A stretch of DNA of 64,000 nucleotides from Limnanthes douglasii subsp. nivea (lineage: Eukaryota; Streptophyta; Magnoliopsida; Brassicales; Limnanthaceae). This document shows, one piece after another, positions 46,880 to 57,169 of the stretch. A model generated the notes under the pieces. That model was not told the DNA's origin, did not search any database, and saw nothing but the letters and a program-made list of their open reading frames with translations. Each line of letters starts with the position of its first letter. Within the stretch, counting starts at the first letter, position 1. Position numbers and translations under genes: made by a program. The stretch is taken from positions 290,698,009 to 290,762,008 of the forward strand of contig JAUPFV010000004.1 of assembly GCA_036936605.1 (NCBI GenBank), written 5' to 3'.

Positions 46880-47500
46880 CAATCACTTTTTTGTCTTTGT
46901 CAGATTAAGAAATTTCTTTTTGTACCTCAACGAATTAATCTAAATGACAAATGGTTTTGTATTTTATCATTCGCTTTGCATATTATTCGATGGTAAATTT
47001 TAAAAACAAAATAATTACGAAATGTAAACTTACCACCTCAAATACCTTAACGAAATTGGAGAATGCAAGAGTTCTTCCAAAATAAATTCAATGTGTTGTT
47101 AAGCTTTGGCAGCTCTTCGAAAAATTCTCAGTGTGTTATTAAGCGTCCACTTCAAAATAAAAATGTAATGTGATTTATTAAACATGGTTATTTCTTCGAA
47201 AAGTGTTCTAAACACTTCTGAACATTCTACTCTTAACCAATCTCAAGGATGATCATTCTCTGAAGATTTGATAAGATAATATTCAAACATATGTAAACAA
47301 CCATTGGCCAAAAAACGAACTTTATTGATAATATTGAATATGTACACGACGCCTCGTTAAAACCTTCATGGGCCAACAGGATAGGAAAGAGTGCGTCATT
47401 CAAAAACAAAAATTCCAAACTACAAAAACATATTTACTCCCAATAAAGCTTCAAGTGTTGAATATTCCACGGATGTTGAAGCATCCTCCCCTCGAAATCA
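46880..47500. other. RE-C convergent 3' region
   Basis: Noncoding spacer. It contains imperfect repeats of TCTTCGAAAA and GTGTGTTATTAAGC around 47090-47210, a weaker equivalent of the minisatellites in RE-A and RE-B. Confidence 0.5.
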
Positions 47501-47520
47501 CAAAGACGATAGGACCCCAG

Positions 47521-48660
47521 CTAAATTCTTTCAACAAGTGTATAAGGCCCTTCCCAATTCGGAGCCATTTTTCCGAGATTCTTCTCCTTTGTGTGTGAGA
47601 AAACGTTTCTCAACACCTTATCATCTTCTTTAAATTCTCTTATCTTCAACTTCGAATCATATCTATTTCTCATAAGAGTTTGATAATGAATCACATTCAG
47701 ATGAGCTCGAACTCTTTTTTCCTCAATCAGATCCAAATTAGCCCTTCAAACTTCATCATTAATCCTTTTAGAATATTAAGCTATTCTAAAAGATGACATC
47801 GTAGTATCTATGGGGCTGACTGCATCTATTCCATATGCTAAAGCAAAAGGAGTCTCTTTTGTAGCCTCTCTTGGATTTGTTCAATAATCCCAAAGTACCT
47901 CTTGCAAATAGTTTGGCCATTTTCCTGTTACCCCCGTTAAATTATTCTTCAAGCCATCTAAAATTTTCTAATTTGTCACTTCCACTTGCCCATTGGCTTG
48001 AGGATGAAATAGTATCGAAAAACATTGCTGAATTCCTTTAGAAGTACAAAATGAAGCCAGCTCCCTGTTAATAAACTGAGAGCCATTATTTGTTGTAATC
48101 CTCTGAGGAACTCCAAAACGACAACATATATTGTTCACAATAAATTTGATGACATCCTTTGCTTTTGTTCATGATAACGGTTCTGCATCTGCCCACTTTG
48201 TAAAATAATCAACCGCTACAATTATCATCTGTTTTCCTCGAGAAGCCATTGGCAAAGGTCCCACCAGATCAATTCCCCATGTATCAAACGGTATTGCCTC
48301 AGATATAGACATAAGCAGTATTGGTGGTCTGTGAATAGCATTGGCAAATCTCTGACAAGTATCACAACATCGAACTAAATTCTTAGCATCGTTCATAATT
48401 GTAGGCCAATAGAACCCTGCAAGTAAAACTCGACGTGACAGAGCTTTGAACCCGCAATGAGCTGACCCTTCACCGTCATGCAACTCTCATAATACTTCTT
48501 GTGATTCTTGTTTGCTTAAACATTGTAACAATGGCCTGCTTAATGCCTTTCCATCCAGTAATATATCTGAAAGGTTTAATTCTCAACTTTTTGGCCAATT
48601 TTGAATCATCTAGTAATATTCCTTGAGTCAAAAAATTAAGTATATATGATCGTCAGTCGC
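47521..48660 (-). pseudogene. RE-C integrase
   Basis: The zinc-binding end and first catalytic block are in 48169-48483 (HCGFKALSRRV, CDTCQRF, DTWGIDLVGPLP). After a stop, the second block reads ITTNNGSQF, where the catalytic aspartate of TDNG is now N. The third block (NGQVEVTN) keeps its glutamate. The C-terminal part (47521-47736) includes NWEGPYTLVERI. The Asp-to-Asn change and several stops make it inactive. Confidence 0.82.
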
Positions 48661-49060
48661 CTCGGATTTCACCAGTCGTAAAAAATTCATCTATACATTC
48701 ACATTGGCTAGATTGAGTAACAATTGAAGGATTTTCTTGTAGCAAAATCCAAGGATATTCTTCCTTGTAAGCAACGTTTGGTAAAGAATCAGCCACCATA
48801 TTACTTCCTCGCCCAATATATTCCACAACAACATTGTCAAACTGAAGCATTAAATTCTGATGTTTCCGACGATATAAAATCAAACGATCCATTCTTGCTT
48901 CGGAAAATCCAGATACCTGGTTTGCTAACAATTGAGAATCCGTTTCCAAGCGCACTGAAGTTTCCCCATAAATTTTTTCCAATCTCAAACCTGCCAAAGC
49001 AGCTTCGTATTTAGCTTCATTGTTCGAAGCATGAACACCAAATTTAATAGACTGAATCAT
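48653..49060 (-). pseudogene. RE-C plant-type second RNase H
   Basis: The frame reads MIQSIKFGVHASNNEAKYEAALAGLRLEKI, LETDSQLLANQVSGFSEARMD and VEYIGRGSNMVADSLPNVA. It corresponds to the second RNase H of RE-A but lacks the first strand in frame. The glutamate of EAEYEA is K (EAKYEA). Confidence 0.78.
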
Positions 49061-49232
49061 TTTCTCTCACGTTGGAGCTATTAACCGAACCCAGCACTGC
49101 ATCCTGAAACACTAGAGCCTCCATTTGTTCGAACAACCCACCTAGAATCAACAGGTATGGTTTCTTTACTTTCTTCCTCATCTGATCAGCTTGAGTGGAA
49201 TTTAACAAAAAAATCTACCAATGCTTGCGCCT

Positions 49233-49753
49233 TTATTGTTGTTCGAGGTGTAAAAAAATATAATAGTCTCCCAACACCACTGAACATTTGGTCATTCTCC
49301 CTGAAATATCAGGTCGTTGTAAAACATTTTTCAAGGGGAATGAATTTCGGACTTCAATAGTATGAGCTTGAAAATATGGATGCATCTTCCTACCAGCAAT
49401 CACCATTGCTAACGCCAATTTTTCTAATTTCATATATCTCTTTTCTGCTGCCACAAACTTTTACTAATGTAATACAACGGCTTCGGAAGTCTTGAATCTT
49501 CACTGACTAACACTGCGCTTAGTGCAAAATTCGATACCGCGATGTACAAATATAATTTCTCCCCATTCCGAGGCTTTGACAAAATCTCTGGTGATGACAA
49601 CAAATTTTTAATATTTGTGAAAGCTGGTTCACATTCCGATGTCCGTTCAAACCTGTTGGGTCCCCGTAACACTTGAAAGAAAGGAAAGCATTTCTCAGAA
49701 AACCTAGAAATAAATCGATTAAGTGTTGCTAACCTTCCTGTCAAAATTTGCAC
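49233..49753 (-). pseudogene. RE-C connection region and gypsy RNase H
   Basis: Two overlapping frames give QILTGRLATLNRFISRFSEKCFPFF, LYLYIAVSNFALSAVLVSED, then YMKLEKLALAMVIAGRKMHPYFQAH and ISGRMTKCSVVLGDY. A frameshift near 49445 separates them. The residues match RE-A closely. Confidence 0.8.
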
Positions 49754-49886
49754 TTCTTTGATAGATCGAGGAATGTTACCAAAGCTTTCAATTGTTCTGG
49801 GTCAGCTTCTATTCCTTTTTCACTGATGATAAAACAAGAAAGCTTCCCCGATCAAACTCCGAAGGTGCATTTCTCAGGATTTAATT

Positions 49887-50453
49887 TCAACCTGAATTCA
49901 AAAAAGGTTCCTCTAAATCATCAAGATGCACTTCATCCTTTGAGCTTTTTACTACCATGTCATCTATGTATACCTTCATATTTCTTCCCATATGTGTAGT
50001 AAAAGCTTTATTCATCAATCTCTGATAAGTGGCTCCAGCATTTTTCAATCCAAAGGGCATCACCCTATAACAATGTAGGCCCCAATCAGTTCTAAATGTT
50101 GTGCATTCTTGATCTTTTGGATCCATTTGGATTTGATTATATCCTGCAAAAGCGTGTATTAAAGTTAAAATTTTGTTGCCTGAAGTAGAGTCAATCAACT
50201 GATCTATTCGAGGAACATGAAACGGATCTTTGGGACAAGCTCTATTCAAATCTGTAAAATCCACACATATTCTCCATTTCCCATTCTTCTTTTTTACTAC
50301 CACTGGATTCGCCGTCCATAAAAGATATTGTGATTCCCTTATATGTCCGACCATAGATAACCGATCTACTTCACCAAGAATTGCTTCTACTTTTTCTGAG
50401 GAAAACGCTCTTCTTTTTTGAATAACTGGGTTGATCTTCGAATCGATAGCCAA
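49887..50453 (-). CDS. RE-C reverse transcriptase
   Basis: A 188-codon open frame covers most catalytic blocks: WRICVDFTDLNRACPKDPFHVPR, LIHAFAGYNQI (the D of DA.SGY is H here), MPFGLKNAGATYQRLMNKAF and the intact VYIDDMVVKSS. The leader with IQKRRAFSSEKVEAI is included. Downstream the frame shifts before LNPEKC. The changed D in block B suggests loss of activity despite the intact YIDD. Confidence 0.88.
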   Translation of the reverse strand: MAIDSKINPVIQKRRAFSSEKVEAILGEVDRLSMVGHIRESQYLLWTANPVVVKKKNGKWRICVDFTDLNRACPKDPFHVPRIDQLIDSTSGNKILTLIHAFAGYNQIQMDPKDQECTTFRTDWGLHCYRVMPFGLKNAGATYQRLMNKAFTTHMGRNMKVYIDDMVVKSSKDEVHLDDLEEPFLNSG

Positions 50454-50702
50454 ACTATGACGAATTACCTCAATTGGAACTCTCGTTACATCATCTGTCC
50501 TTCAAGCAAAGACATACAAATTTTGGGATAAAAAATCCAACAATTGTTGACGTAGAAAAGGGGTCAATAATGTTCGGATTCGAAGTACATTCCCTTCCAA
50601 AAACGTAAACTCCTCTATCTTTTTGTTCACCGTTAAAGACTCCGGGTTTTCCCTCGGATCGCCAACCCTTTCTTCCAAATCGGAGGGTGCCTCTTCTAAT
50701 TT

Positions 50703-51110
50703 CTATTCACGCATTAAATATCCACTGTTGGACCCTCGGATCCAAAGTGCAGTGGCATAGCATTCACTGACAACCTTCTGATCGCCTCGAACAACCCCAA
50801 ATCTATCTCCAACCACATACTTAAAGCACTGATGAACTGTAGACACCACCACATACATTCTTGAAAGCAACAATCTTTCAAAAATAGCATTATAACTTGT
50901 GGGACAGTCCACCACCACAAAAAGTACCTGAACCTTTTTCTTAAATGGTCTTTTTCCCAAACTCACCTCACCCTCGAACTCTCCAACAACACGAGTTGTT
51001 ACACCCGTGAATCTAATAATCATTCGATCCAATTAAGAAATACGAGGTGGATTTGTCATTCTATCATAGGTGGATTTAAAAAGGACATTAGCAAAATTAC
51101 CAGTGTCAAT
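50703..51110 (-). pseudogene. RE-C protease, C-terminal part
   Basis: The frame 50703-51032 reads DRMIIRFTGVTTRVVGEFEGEVSLGKRPFKKKVQVLFVVVDCPTSYNAIFERLLLSRMYVVVSTVHQC, the second half of the gypsy protease. The active-site region just upstream (51050-51110) has a frameshift and reads approximately DTGNFANVLF. The start of the protease is on the gag frame (51110-51844). Confidence 0.72.
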
Positions 51111-52565
51111 CAGCACACGTCGAATTTCGAGCCAACCACCTCAGCTCCAATCACCACAGCATCTTCATGTAGTCCTGCAGTACCTCTCATATCGTCTTCA
51201 TCAAACAAAATGAAGGGAATATATTTATTCCCATGCAAGTGCATAGACATCTTCCCTTCAATTTGAGTTGTCAAGTTGACAACATGCCTCTTCCTCGAAC
51301 TATCTGAGTTTCCAATCATTGAATCGCCTCCAAAAATAGCCAACGATTCAAAAAACTTGCATAGCTCCCGAATAGGACCCTTTTCCACAGGCTCTTCGAC
51401 TGTCATCAGAAGCAATCTGTTCAGATTTTTTTCAACATACTCAGAAGAAGCATCGAAAGGTTCAGCCTGTGAATCCAAAATCATCAAATTCTCAGCTAGC
51501 GGTGCAGCCTTCGAAGTTGATGCACCATTATTTTTCGATGCGCTCCCTTGTGACTTCACATAAGTCAAGAGCTTTCCATTTTCAATCAAATACTGGATCT
51601 CTTTCTTTAGAGCAATGCAGTCATTTGTAGCATGCCCAATATCATCATGATATCTGTAAAACTTGTTATTTCTCTCCTCTCTTGGCCTACTGATTGGGGA
51701 TGGCTTCCTAAAATTTACGAAGCTCTTGGTCTTATCCCAGATTACAGAAACATTCTCTATCAGATCAATATTTTGGTTTGACCCAGGTATTTGGTCTAGG
51801 CCTGTTGTAACTGTTAGATGGAGCGTGATTTGAATAACCACCACTCCGAGGAGGAAAATTGTTATTATTTTGTCTCAACTACTGATTGCAATTTCCATTA
51901 CCATTCAAAGGCTGCCCCTTATTATTGGCTGCATGTCCCGAATTTTTCAGAGTCCTGACTGGTCCGCCTCGGACTCTAGTCGACTCCTCAACTTTGATCT
52001 GATCCTCAACTTGAGCCATCAAAGCTCCAAAAGTTAAGGCTTTTCTCTTCATCGCCTCATTAGCCAAATCCTCTAGATATAACCCTTGGCAAAAAGCTTC
52101 CATCACCATATTTTCCTCACAGTTGTCCAAACTAGACTTGGTCAACACAAACCTTTTTGTATAGTCTTTCAACTTTTCTCCAGGTGCCTACTTGCAGTGA
52201 ATAATGGTATCACCATGTGCTCTCATCTCTTTGCTTCCCACAAACTGCTTTCGAAATGCAGTGTAAAAATTTCTGAAATTTGAAATGGACCCCCTCAGAA
52301 TCCGATTGTACTACTTAAAAGTTGTTCCTTTAAACATCTTAGAAAATGCACGACACACCAGCCGGTTGTCATCTTCGAAGTTCATCAAATAATTTTTGAA
52401 TTGTTCGATGTGATCATCGGGATCCTGCATCCTATCGAAATTCTCAACCTTCGAAATGTCAAAATGCTTCGAAAGCGTCATAGAATAAATTTCATTCGTC
52501 AATGGAGAATTTCTCCAGTCAACTCCTTGAATAAACTGATCATCTGTTCCCATCGTAACATACAT
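51110..52565 (-). pseudogene. RE-C gag with zinc knuckle
   Basis: The capsid part is FDRMQDPDDHIEQFKNYLMNFEDD (52311-52565) and MKDYTKRFVLTKSSLDNCEENMVMEAFCQGL (51879-52172), separated by frame changes. The zinc-knuckle-like motif CKYH of RE-A is FYRYHDDIGHATNDC here (first Cys is Y). The frame runs on to the beginning of the protease (NKYIPFILFDEDDMRGTAGLHEDAVVIGAEV). Confidence 0.8.
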
Positions 52566-52965
52566 ATTCCGATCAGTTTCAGCATACTAATACGAGGGAT
52601 TTCCTTTGTACCAAGTAAAATGAGGAGCATTATCCTTCTTAGATTTACTCTCATTTTTGTGTTTCCTCGACTGATCTCTGTCTGATTCCTCTTTCGAAAA
52701 ACCTCTCTATCTCTTAAATCCCGAAGCTGAAATTTCTACCTCATCGTCACTAGAGGTCACATATTTATGTTTATCTTTTTTCTCCTTATGAGACGAATAT
52801 CGCTCTTTAGGGGACACAAAACGTGCTTTTGTGTGCTCGGATTTAGCCCGTCGATCATCAAAAGATCGATCTGATTAAGCTCCTACCTCAGTCTTTTATG
52901 TTTCCTGTCTAAACTCGGATCTAACCTTCGTCGAGTGAATCTCTTACTCCCTCTGTTCATACTTT

Positions 52966-53154
52966 TCATTTCAATGCATTAATCTTGTCCAAAAGCTGGT
53001 TCATTCGAACCCCAATATCATATTGAGTTTCGATTGGAGATGATCCACCAAGTCTACCTCCCTGTAAATCATCTTTTAAAGTCTCCATAGCTGATCGAAT
53101 TGTAGGATTGTTATCAGGATTCATCGTACTAATTTTGAACAGACAATACAACAA
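52966..53154 (-). pseudogene. RE-C gag N-terminal segment
   Basis: A short frame (MNPDNNPTIRSAMETLKDDL...MNQLLDKINALK) just inside the primer-binding site is the likely gag start, with ATG near 53124. It ends at a stop before the capsid region. Confidence 0.5.
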
Positions 53155-53201
53155 GATTGTATTAATTTCGAGTAGAATAAGTCACCGATTTATTTTGTTC
53201 A

Positions 53202-53221
53202 AGTCCCCAATGGATTCGCCA
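53202..53221 (-). other. RE-C primer-binding site
   Basis: Minus strand TGGCGAATCCATTGGGGACT lies three bases from the end of the 5' LTR. It shows the same layout as the RE-B site. Confidence 0.7.
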
Positions 53222-53224
53222 ATT

Positions 53225-53583
53225 TGATGAATTACTATTTTGCCTTAGTAAATTGTTAAGAGAGAATTCAGAGAGAGAAAGAGCTAGAGAGTTTCTAAGG
53301 AGAGAAAGTACAAGTACAAATGAGTTTCAAAGAAAACTTATTTAACCCATTTATTAGAGTAGCCTTGCAATTTATATAGAGGAGCCAATACTTAGTCTCA
53401 AACTGAAATTTGTTACAAAAGAGGACTAATTGTTGTTAAGTCCTTAATAATTATACATAGTTACAAATACTCGCTAAAACTTACATCGGTTACAATTTAA
53501 AGATAAAACTTACATTACTTATAATTAAATCCTTAAATTTACATTATTTAAAATTTAGTCCTCAAAATCCTATTTCCATATTA
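53225..53583 (-). repeat. RE-C 5' LTR, 359 bp
   Basis: Nearly identical to 42864-43223. It begins TGATGAATTACTA and ends TTTCCATATTA. A TATA box (TATATAAA, minus strand) lies at 53371-53378. It is followed by GTAAT, the second copy of the target duplication. Confidence 0.94.
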
Positions 53584-53588
53584 GTAAT

Positions 53589-55517
53589 GATGGCCTCATC
53601 CAACACGACGAGAGCATCTCACTAACGAAGATTCACATGGACTACTCCATCAAAACCAAACTTTTGTCGCTATACGCACGACAAGTTTTTTTGTTAAATC
53701 CTAGGGAGAATTCAACATAGGTTCTACTTATCTAAACCTACTCTAGGCAACTATCGAACGAAAAATCGACTTCCAAAGCATAATCATTGACACACTTCAC
53801 AATCTCCAGAACACGATTATTTGGCAATAGTGTGATACACCTGTTATCAAGTATGTTTGTAGAAATATTAGTTGGCATAGGAAAAATCATGTCGTAGATC
53901 TCCGAAGGACTGGCTCTAAACACCTCCAAAATAACGTCTCTGCGTCCCGTCATTCGATGTTTAAAGACTTATAGCGACAGCATCTCCGATCCGTCCCAAA
54001 CATTTATGCTACATACCCCTTCCAACGCCCACAAACAACCATCGTCTAAAGGCATATACTACCATTGTTGCAGACCCATGCACTTTCAAATCATGAAAAC
54101 CAATGGCCACAACTTCTTTTTCCGAACACTCCTCTGTTTTGCAGGAATGACAAGATAATGACTTTCAGCTCCGAATCCAAAAGATTTGCAGATAGTTTGC
54201 AAATCAACAACAGGATTCGTAGCGTGCTAATCTACCCTTGTCGTTCCCTATCAAATAAAAGTCGATCATCCATACGAGGCAAAACTATAGCATACTTCAC
54301 AATCCCGCATCACGAATCTTTCACAACAGTAGGATACACCTGTTACCAAGTATATTTGTGGGAATATCAGTTGGCAGTATCAAAAATGATGTCGTAGATC
54401 TCTGAAGGACCGGCTCTAAACACCTCTGAAATCACGTCTCCGTGTCACGTCATTGGATGTTTAAAGATTTATAGCGATAGCATCTCTGATCCGTCCCAAA
54501 TATTTATGCTACATACCCTTCCAATGCCCACAAACAACCATCGTCTAAAGGCAAATCCTACCATTGTTGCAGATTCATGCACTTTCAAATCATGAAAACC
54601 AATGGCCACAACTTATTTTTCCAACCCCTCCTCCGTTTTTGCAGGAATGACAAGATGATGACTTTCAACTCCGAATCCAAAAAATTTGCAGATAGTTTGC
54701 AAATCAACAACAAGATTCGCAGTGTGCTAATCTACCCTTTCTTTTCCCTACCAAATAGAAGTCGATCATCCATACGAGGCGAAACTATGGCGTAGTTCAC
54801 AACCCGCATCACGAAGCTTTCACAACAGTAGAATACACCTGTTATCAAGTATGTTTGTGGGAATATCAGTTGGTAGTAGCAAAACTCATGCCGTAGATAT
54901 CCGAAGGACCGGCTCTAAACACCTCTAAAATCACGTATCTGCGTCCCATCATTCGATGTTTAAAGACTTATAGCGATAGCATCTCTGATCCGTCCCTAAA
55001 ATGTATGCTACATACCCCTTCCAACGCCCACAAACAACCATAGTGTAAAGGAAAATCCTACCATTGCTGCTCATTCAATTGCTTTGGAATTGTAATAACC
55101 AGTAGCGCCAACCCCTCTGTGTGACCGACGGCCCTACCCGCTTCGAAGAAAAGTATGGCCAACTAGGACTACTAAGAATCATAAGAGGTTTTATAGAATG
55201 CAGCAACACAAAAACAATGACTACCTTTTTTTTATTGCAGGGGTATTTTGATTCTTTCCTATAGAAGGCCAAAACCAAAACACACCCACCACAACAACGA
55301 CTTCCTACCAATCCCTACATTCGCATCCAGAGGAATCCGCCCGCTTCCTCACTCGTTAAGCACAAATTGTCCTTTAGCCGTAAGAGGGGTATTTTGGTCT
55401 TTCTACTTTCCACCTCGTGCATTTGTACTTAAAAGGCTACAAAGTATCACAGGCTTAGATTTAGACTAGCCCGTGCGGCGCTTGAACTCTTCAAGTTAGC
55501 CTAAAAGAATAGGAGAG
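53589..55517 (-). other. Continuation of rDNA ETS/IGS
   Basis: Because RE-C is flanked by an exact target duplication, this flank was contiguous with the 5' ETS at 42407-42858 before insertion. It therefore lies upstream of the 18S gene in its transcription sense, where the ETS and intergenic spacer belong. It contains a tandem array and no supportable gene. I did not find a clear pol I start motif. Confidence 0.55.
53750..55068. repeat. Tandem array, about 500-bp unit, 2.6 copies
   Basis: Repeated landmarks: CATTCGATGTTTAAAGACTT at 53951, a variant at 54451 and again at 54950; also CACAAACAACCAT, GCAAATCAACAACA, GTCGATCATCCATACGAGGC and TCTGAAGGACCGGCTCTAAA. Units differ by about 5-10 percent by eye. 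Copies 1 and 3 are partial. Short open frames inside (for example 54065-54397) recur in each unit and are products of the repeat, not separate genes. Confidence 0.9.
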
Positions 55518-56031
55518 TGGGACACTTAGAGCTTTTTAGAGAGAGAAAGTGAATTGTATTTCTAGAGAGAGAAAGTATAATAGTTTGATGGGTGAGGAGC
55601 AAATAAAGTTCTCTTCCTTATATAGGTTCCATGGATGATTTTAGAAGGTGTTATAAAATCATCTCCTTCTGGAAGCTTTTCTCTAATTACAATAAATGTC
55701 TAAAAAATAAAGGAAAGTTCTAGATTACAAGGAAAGTTCTATAATATTCTAGAATGTTCTTGGGGCTTCTGGAATGTTCCAGAAGTGATTTAGAGTCTTC
55801 TAGAAGCTTGTGGAATATTCTGGAAGCTTGGGTCTTCTGGAATGTTCCAGAGGTGATGTAGAGTCTTCTAGAAGCTTGTGGAATATTCTGGAAGCTTGAG
55901 TCTTCTGGAATGTTCTAGAGGTGATGAAGAGTCTTCTGGAATCTTTTATAACTCTCTAGGATATTCTAGATACTTCCAAGGAACCTCGCAGGCCAAACTG
56001 TCTTTAGAGGGAGATTGGGCGGGCCGTGACA
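55518..56031 (-). repeat. RE-D chromovirus 3' LTR, about 514 bp
   Basis: On the minus strand the LTR begins TGTCACGGCCCGCCC directly after a purine-rich tract GGCGGGGGAGAA (56032-56043) and probably ends GTGTCCCA at 55518. It contains an array of heat-shock elements, a TATA box (CTATATAAGG, minus strand, 55616-55625) and two CT-rich patches downstream (55534-55550 and 55561-55578). The left border is my best estimate. Confidence 0.8.
55667..55966. promoter_or_regulatory. Heat-shock-element array in the RE-D LTR
   Basis: Heat-shock factors bind inverted nGAAn units spaced by two bases. This segment contains uninterrupted series such as TTC ta GAA tg TTC (55747-55759), TTC tg GAA tg TTC ca GAA (55767-55784, four units), GAA ta TTC tg GAA (55813-55825 and 55881-55893) and TTC tg GAA tg TTC (55835-55847 and 55903-55915). 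Further two-unit sites lie at 55667, 55798, 55866 and 55934. The array lies 50-350 bases upstream of the TATA box in the direction of transcription and is built from a roughly 68-70-bp repeat. Confidence 0.88.
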
Positions 56032-56282
56032 TTCTCCCCCGCCAAATCTCGCGACGTCCTCGTCGTGGTGTCTTTGTTGAACTGCTCAATGGCATCCTTG
56101 AACTGCCAAAGGGATTCTTGAGGTTCCCAAGTTACTTCATGGGTTGATGCATTCTTCCACTTCACCAGATACTCCTTGCAAGGTGGTACACCCTTTCTCC
56201 GGATAATGCGGTCGGCCAATAACTCGCCTATATCTTTATCGAATGATGTGGCCATCATGGGTGGTGCCCGGTTGGATTCTCC
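56004..56282 (-). pseudogene. RE-D chromodomain
   Basis: The frame reads ILADRIIRRKGVPPCKEYLVKWKNASTHEVTWEPQESLWQFKDAIEQFNKD, the pattern of the chromodomain at the integrase C-terminus of chromoviruses (YLVKWK....E.TWEP...L). Such domains read chromatin marks and direct integration. A TGA at 56283 separates it from the integrase in the same frame. Its C-terminus overlaps the LTR start, as is usual in this group. Confidence 0.9.
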
Positions 56283-56711
56283 TCAACTGGTATCTTCTTT
56301 GTCTTGATAGAACGGCTTTAAGTTGCTGACATGGAAGACCGGATGGATTTTTATCTTGGATGGGATTTCTACTCGATAAGATGTTTTTCCCACTTTGGCT
56401 AACACCTCAAACGGCCCTTCATACTTGCATAGTAAGCCTTTGTGTAGATATCTGGTGTACTTGAATTGTTGTGGAAGGAGCTTGACAAATACCATGTCGC
56501 CAGCTTGGAATTCCATGTGTCGTCGTTTCTGATCCGCCCACTTTTTCATCTTCTTTGCCTCCTTCGCCAATTGGGCGCGTGTGAAGTCTCTTTGCTGCTG
56601 CCAATCTTGGGCGGTCTTGTATGCGCTGGGGCTAGTAATTGCATAAGAAGAAATCAAAGTACTTGGTGTTAAAGGCTGTTGCCCGGTTGCGAGTTTGAAA
56701 GGGCTCTTCAC
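56283..56711 (-). CDS. RE-D integrase C-terminal region
   Basis: The frame reads MKSPFKLATGQQPLTPSTL, KEAKKMKKWADQKRRHMEFQAGDMVFVKL, CKYEGPFEVLAKVGKTSYRVEIPSKIKIHPVFHVSNLKPF. These are the P-x-E/K region and the G-D-V-L-L...G.Y.V......HPVFHVS.LK blocks of gypsy integrases of the chromovirus type. A TGA ends the frame before the chromodomain. Confidence 0.88.
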   Translation of the reverse strand: MKSPFKLATGQQPLTPSTLISSYAITSPSAYKTAQDWQQQRDFTRAQLAKEAKKMKKWADQKRRHMEFQAGDMVFVKLLPQQFKYTRYLHKGLLCKYEGPFEVLAKVGKTSYRVEIPSKIKIHPVFHVSNLKPFYQDKEDTS

Positions 56712-56824
56712 GGTGGACTCTGAGCGTTGTAGGTTGTAAGAGAATTAGGCTAAATCGAGTAATCGTGACCAATATCGTTGGTTGGCGATAACATAATGTC
56801 AGATGTATAGTTGTAGTAGCCCGT

Positions 56825-57169
56825 TTACTCGTTCTGTCTGTCCGTCTGATTGGGGTGAAAGCTGGTAGAGAAGTTGAGTTGGGTACCCATTAGTTTAAAG
56901 AGCTCAGTCCAAAATTTCCCTGTGAAGCGGACATCTCGATCACTCACAATATTCTTGAGGATCCCCCAATACTTTACCACGTGTCGGAAGAATAGTTTGG
57001 CTGCTTCGTCGGCTGTGCGCCCAGGTGAAGCCGCTGCAAAAGTTGCGTACTTGGTGAATCTGTCTACAACCACCATAATCGTTCCAAAGCCGTCTGACTT
57101 GGGCAAGCAAGTGATAAAGTCCATCGAGACGATCTCCCATGGTATCTCGGGAATAGGAAGTGGTTCCAA
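56825..57169 (-). pseudogene. RE-D integrase catalytic core
   Basis: First aspartate in WEIVSMDFITCLP, second in IVSDRDVRFTGKFW, then SFHPNQTDRQNE, where the normal QTDGQTE has G-to-R and T-to-N changes but keeps the glutamate. MVVVDRFTKYATF is the usual linker. A frame disruption separates it from the C-terminal region (56711-56825). Confidence 0.85.

Larger units (their letters stand above)
42864..53583 (-). mobile_element. RE-C: complete Tat-type LTR retrotransposon, 10.7 kb
   Basis: Both LTRs are present (42864-43223 and 53225-53583) with TG..CA ends (CA changed to TA at the right end). They are flanked by the 5-bp target duplication GTAAT (42859-42863 and 53584-53588). On the minus strand follow a primer-binding site, gag, protease, reverse transcriptase, two RNase H domains, integrase and a polypurine tract. 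On the plus strand an antisense gene lies between the 3' LTR and the end of integrase. All genes carry stops or frameshifts. The LTRs differ at several positions and by one net base, so the insertion is not recent. Confidence 0.95.

Noticed and set aside
54065..54795. Two similar plus-strand frames (LQINN.IRSVLIYP)
   Set aside because: They recur because the underlying 500-bp repeat recurs; no codon bias or known domain.
53750..55068. CRISPR array
   Set aside because: Units of 500 bp without unique spacers; plant DNA.
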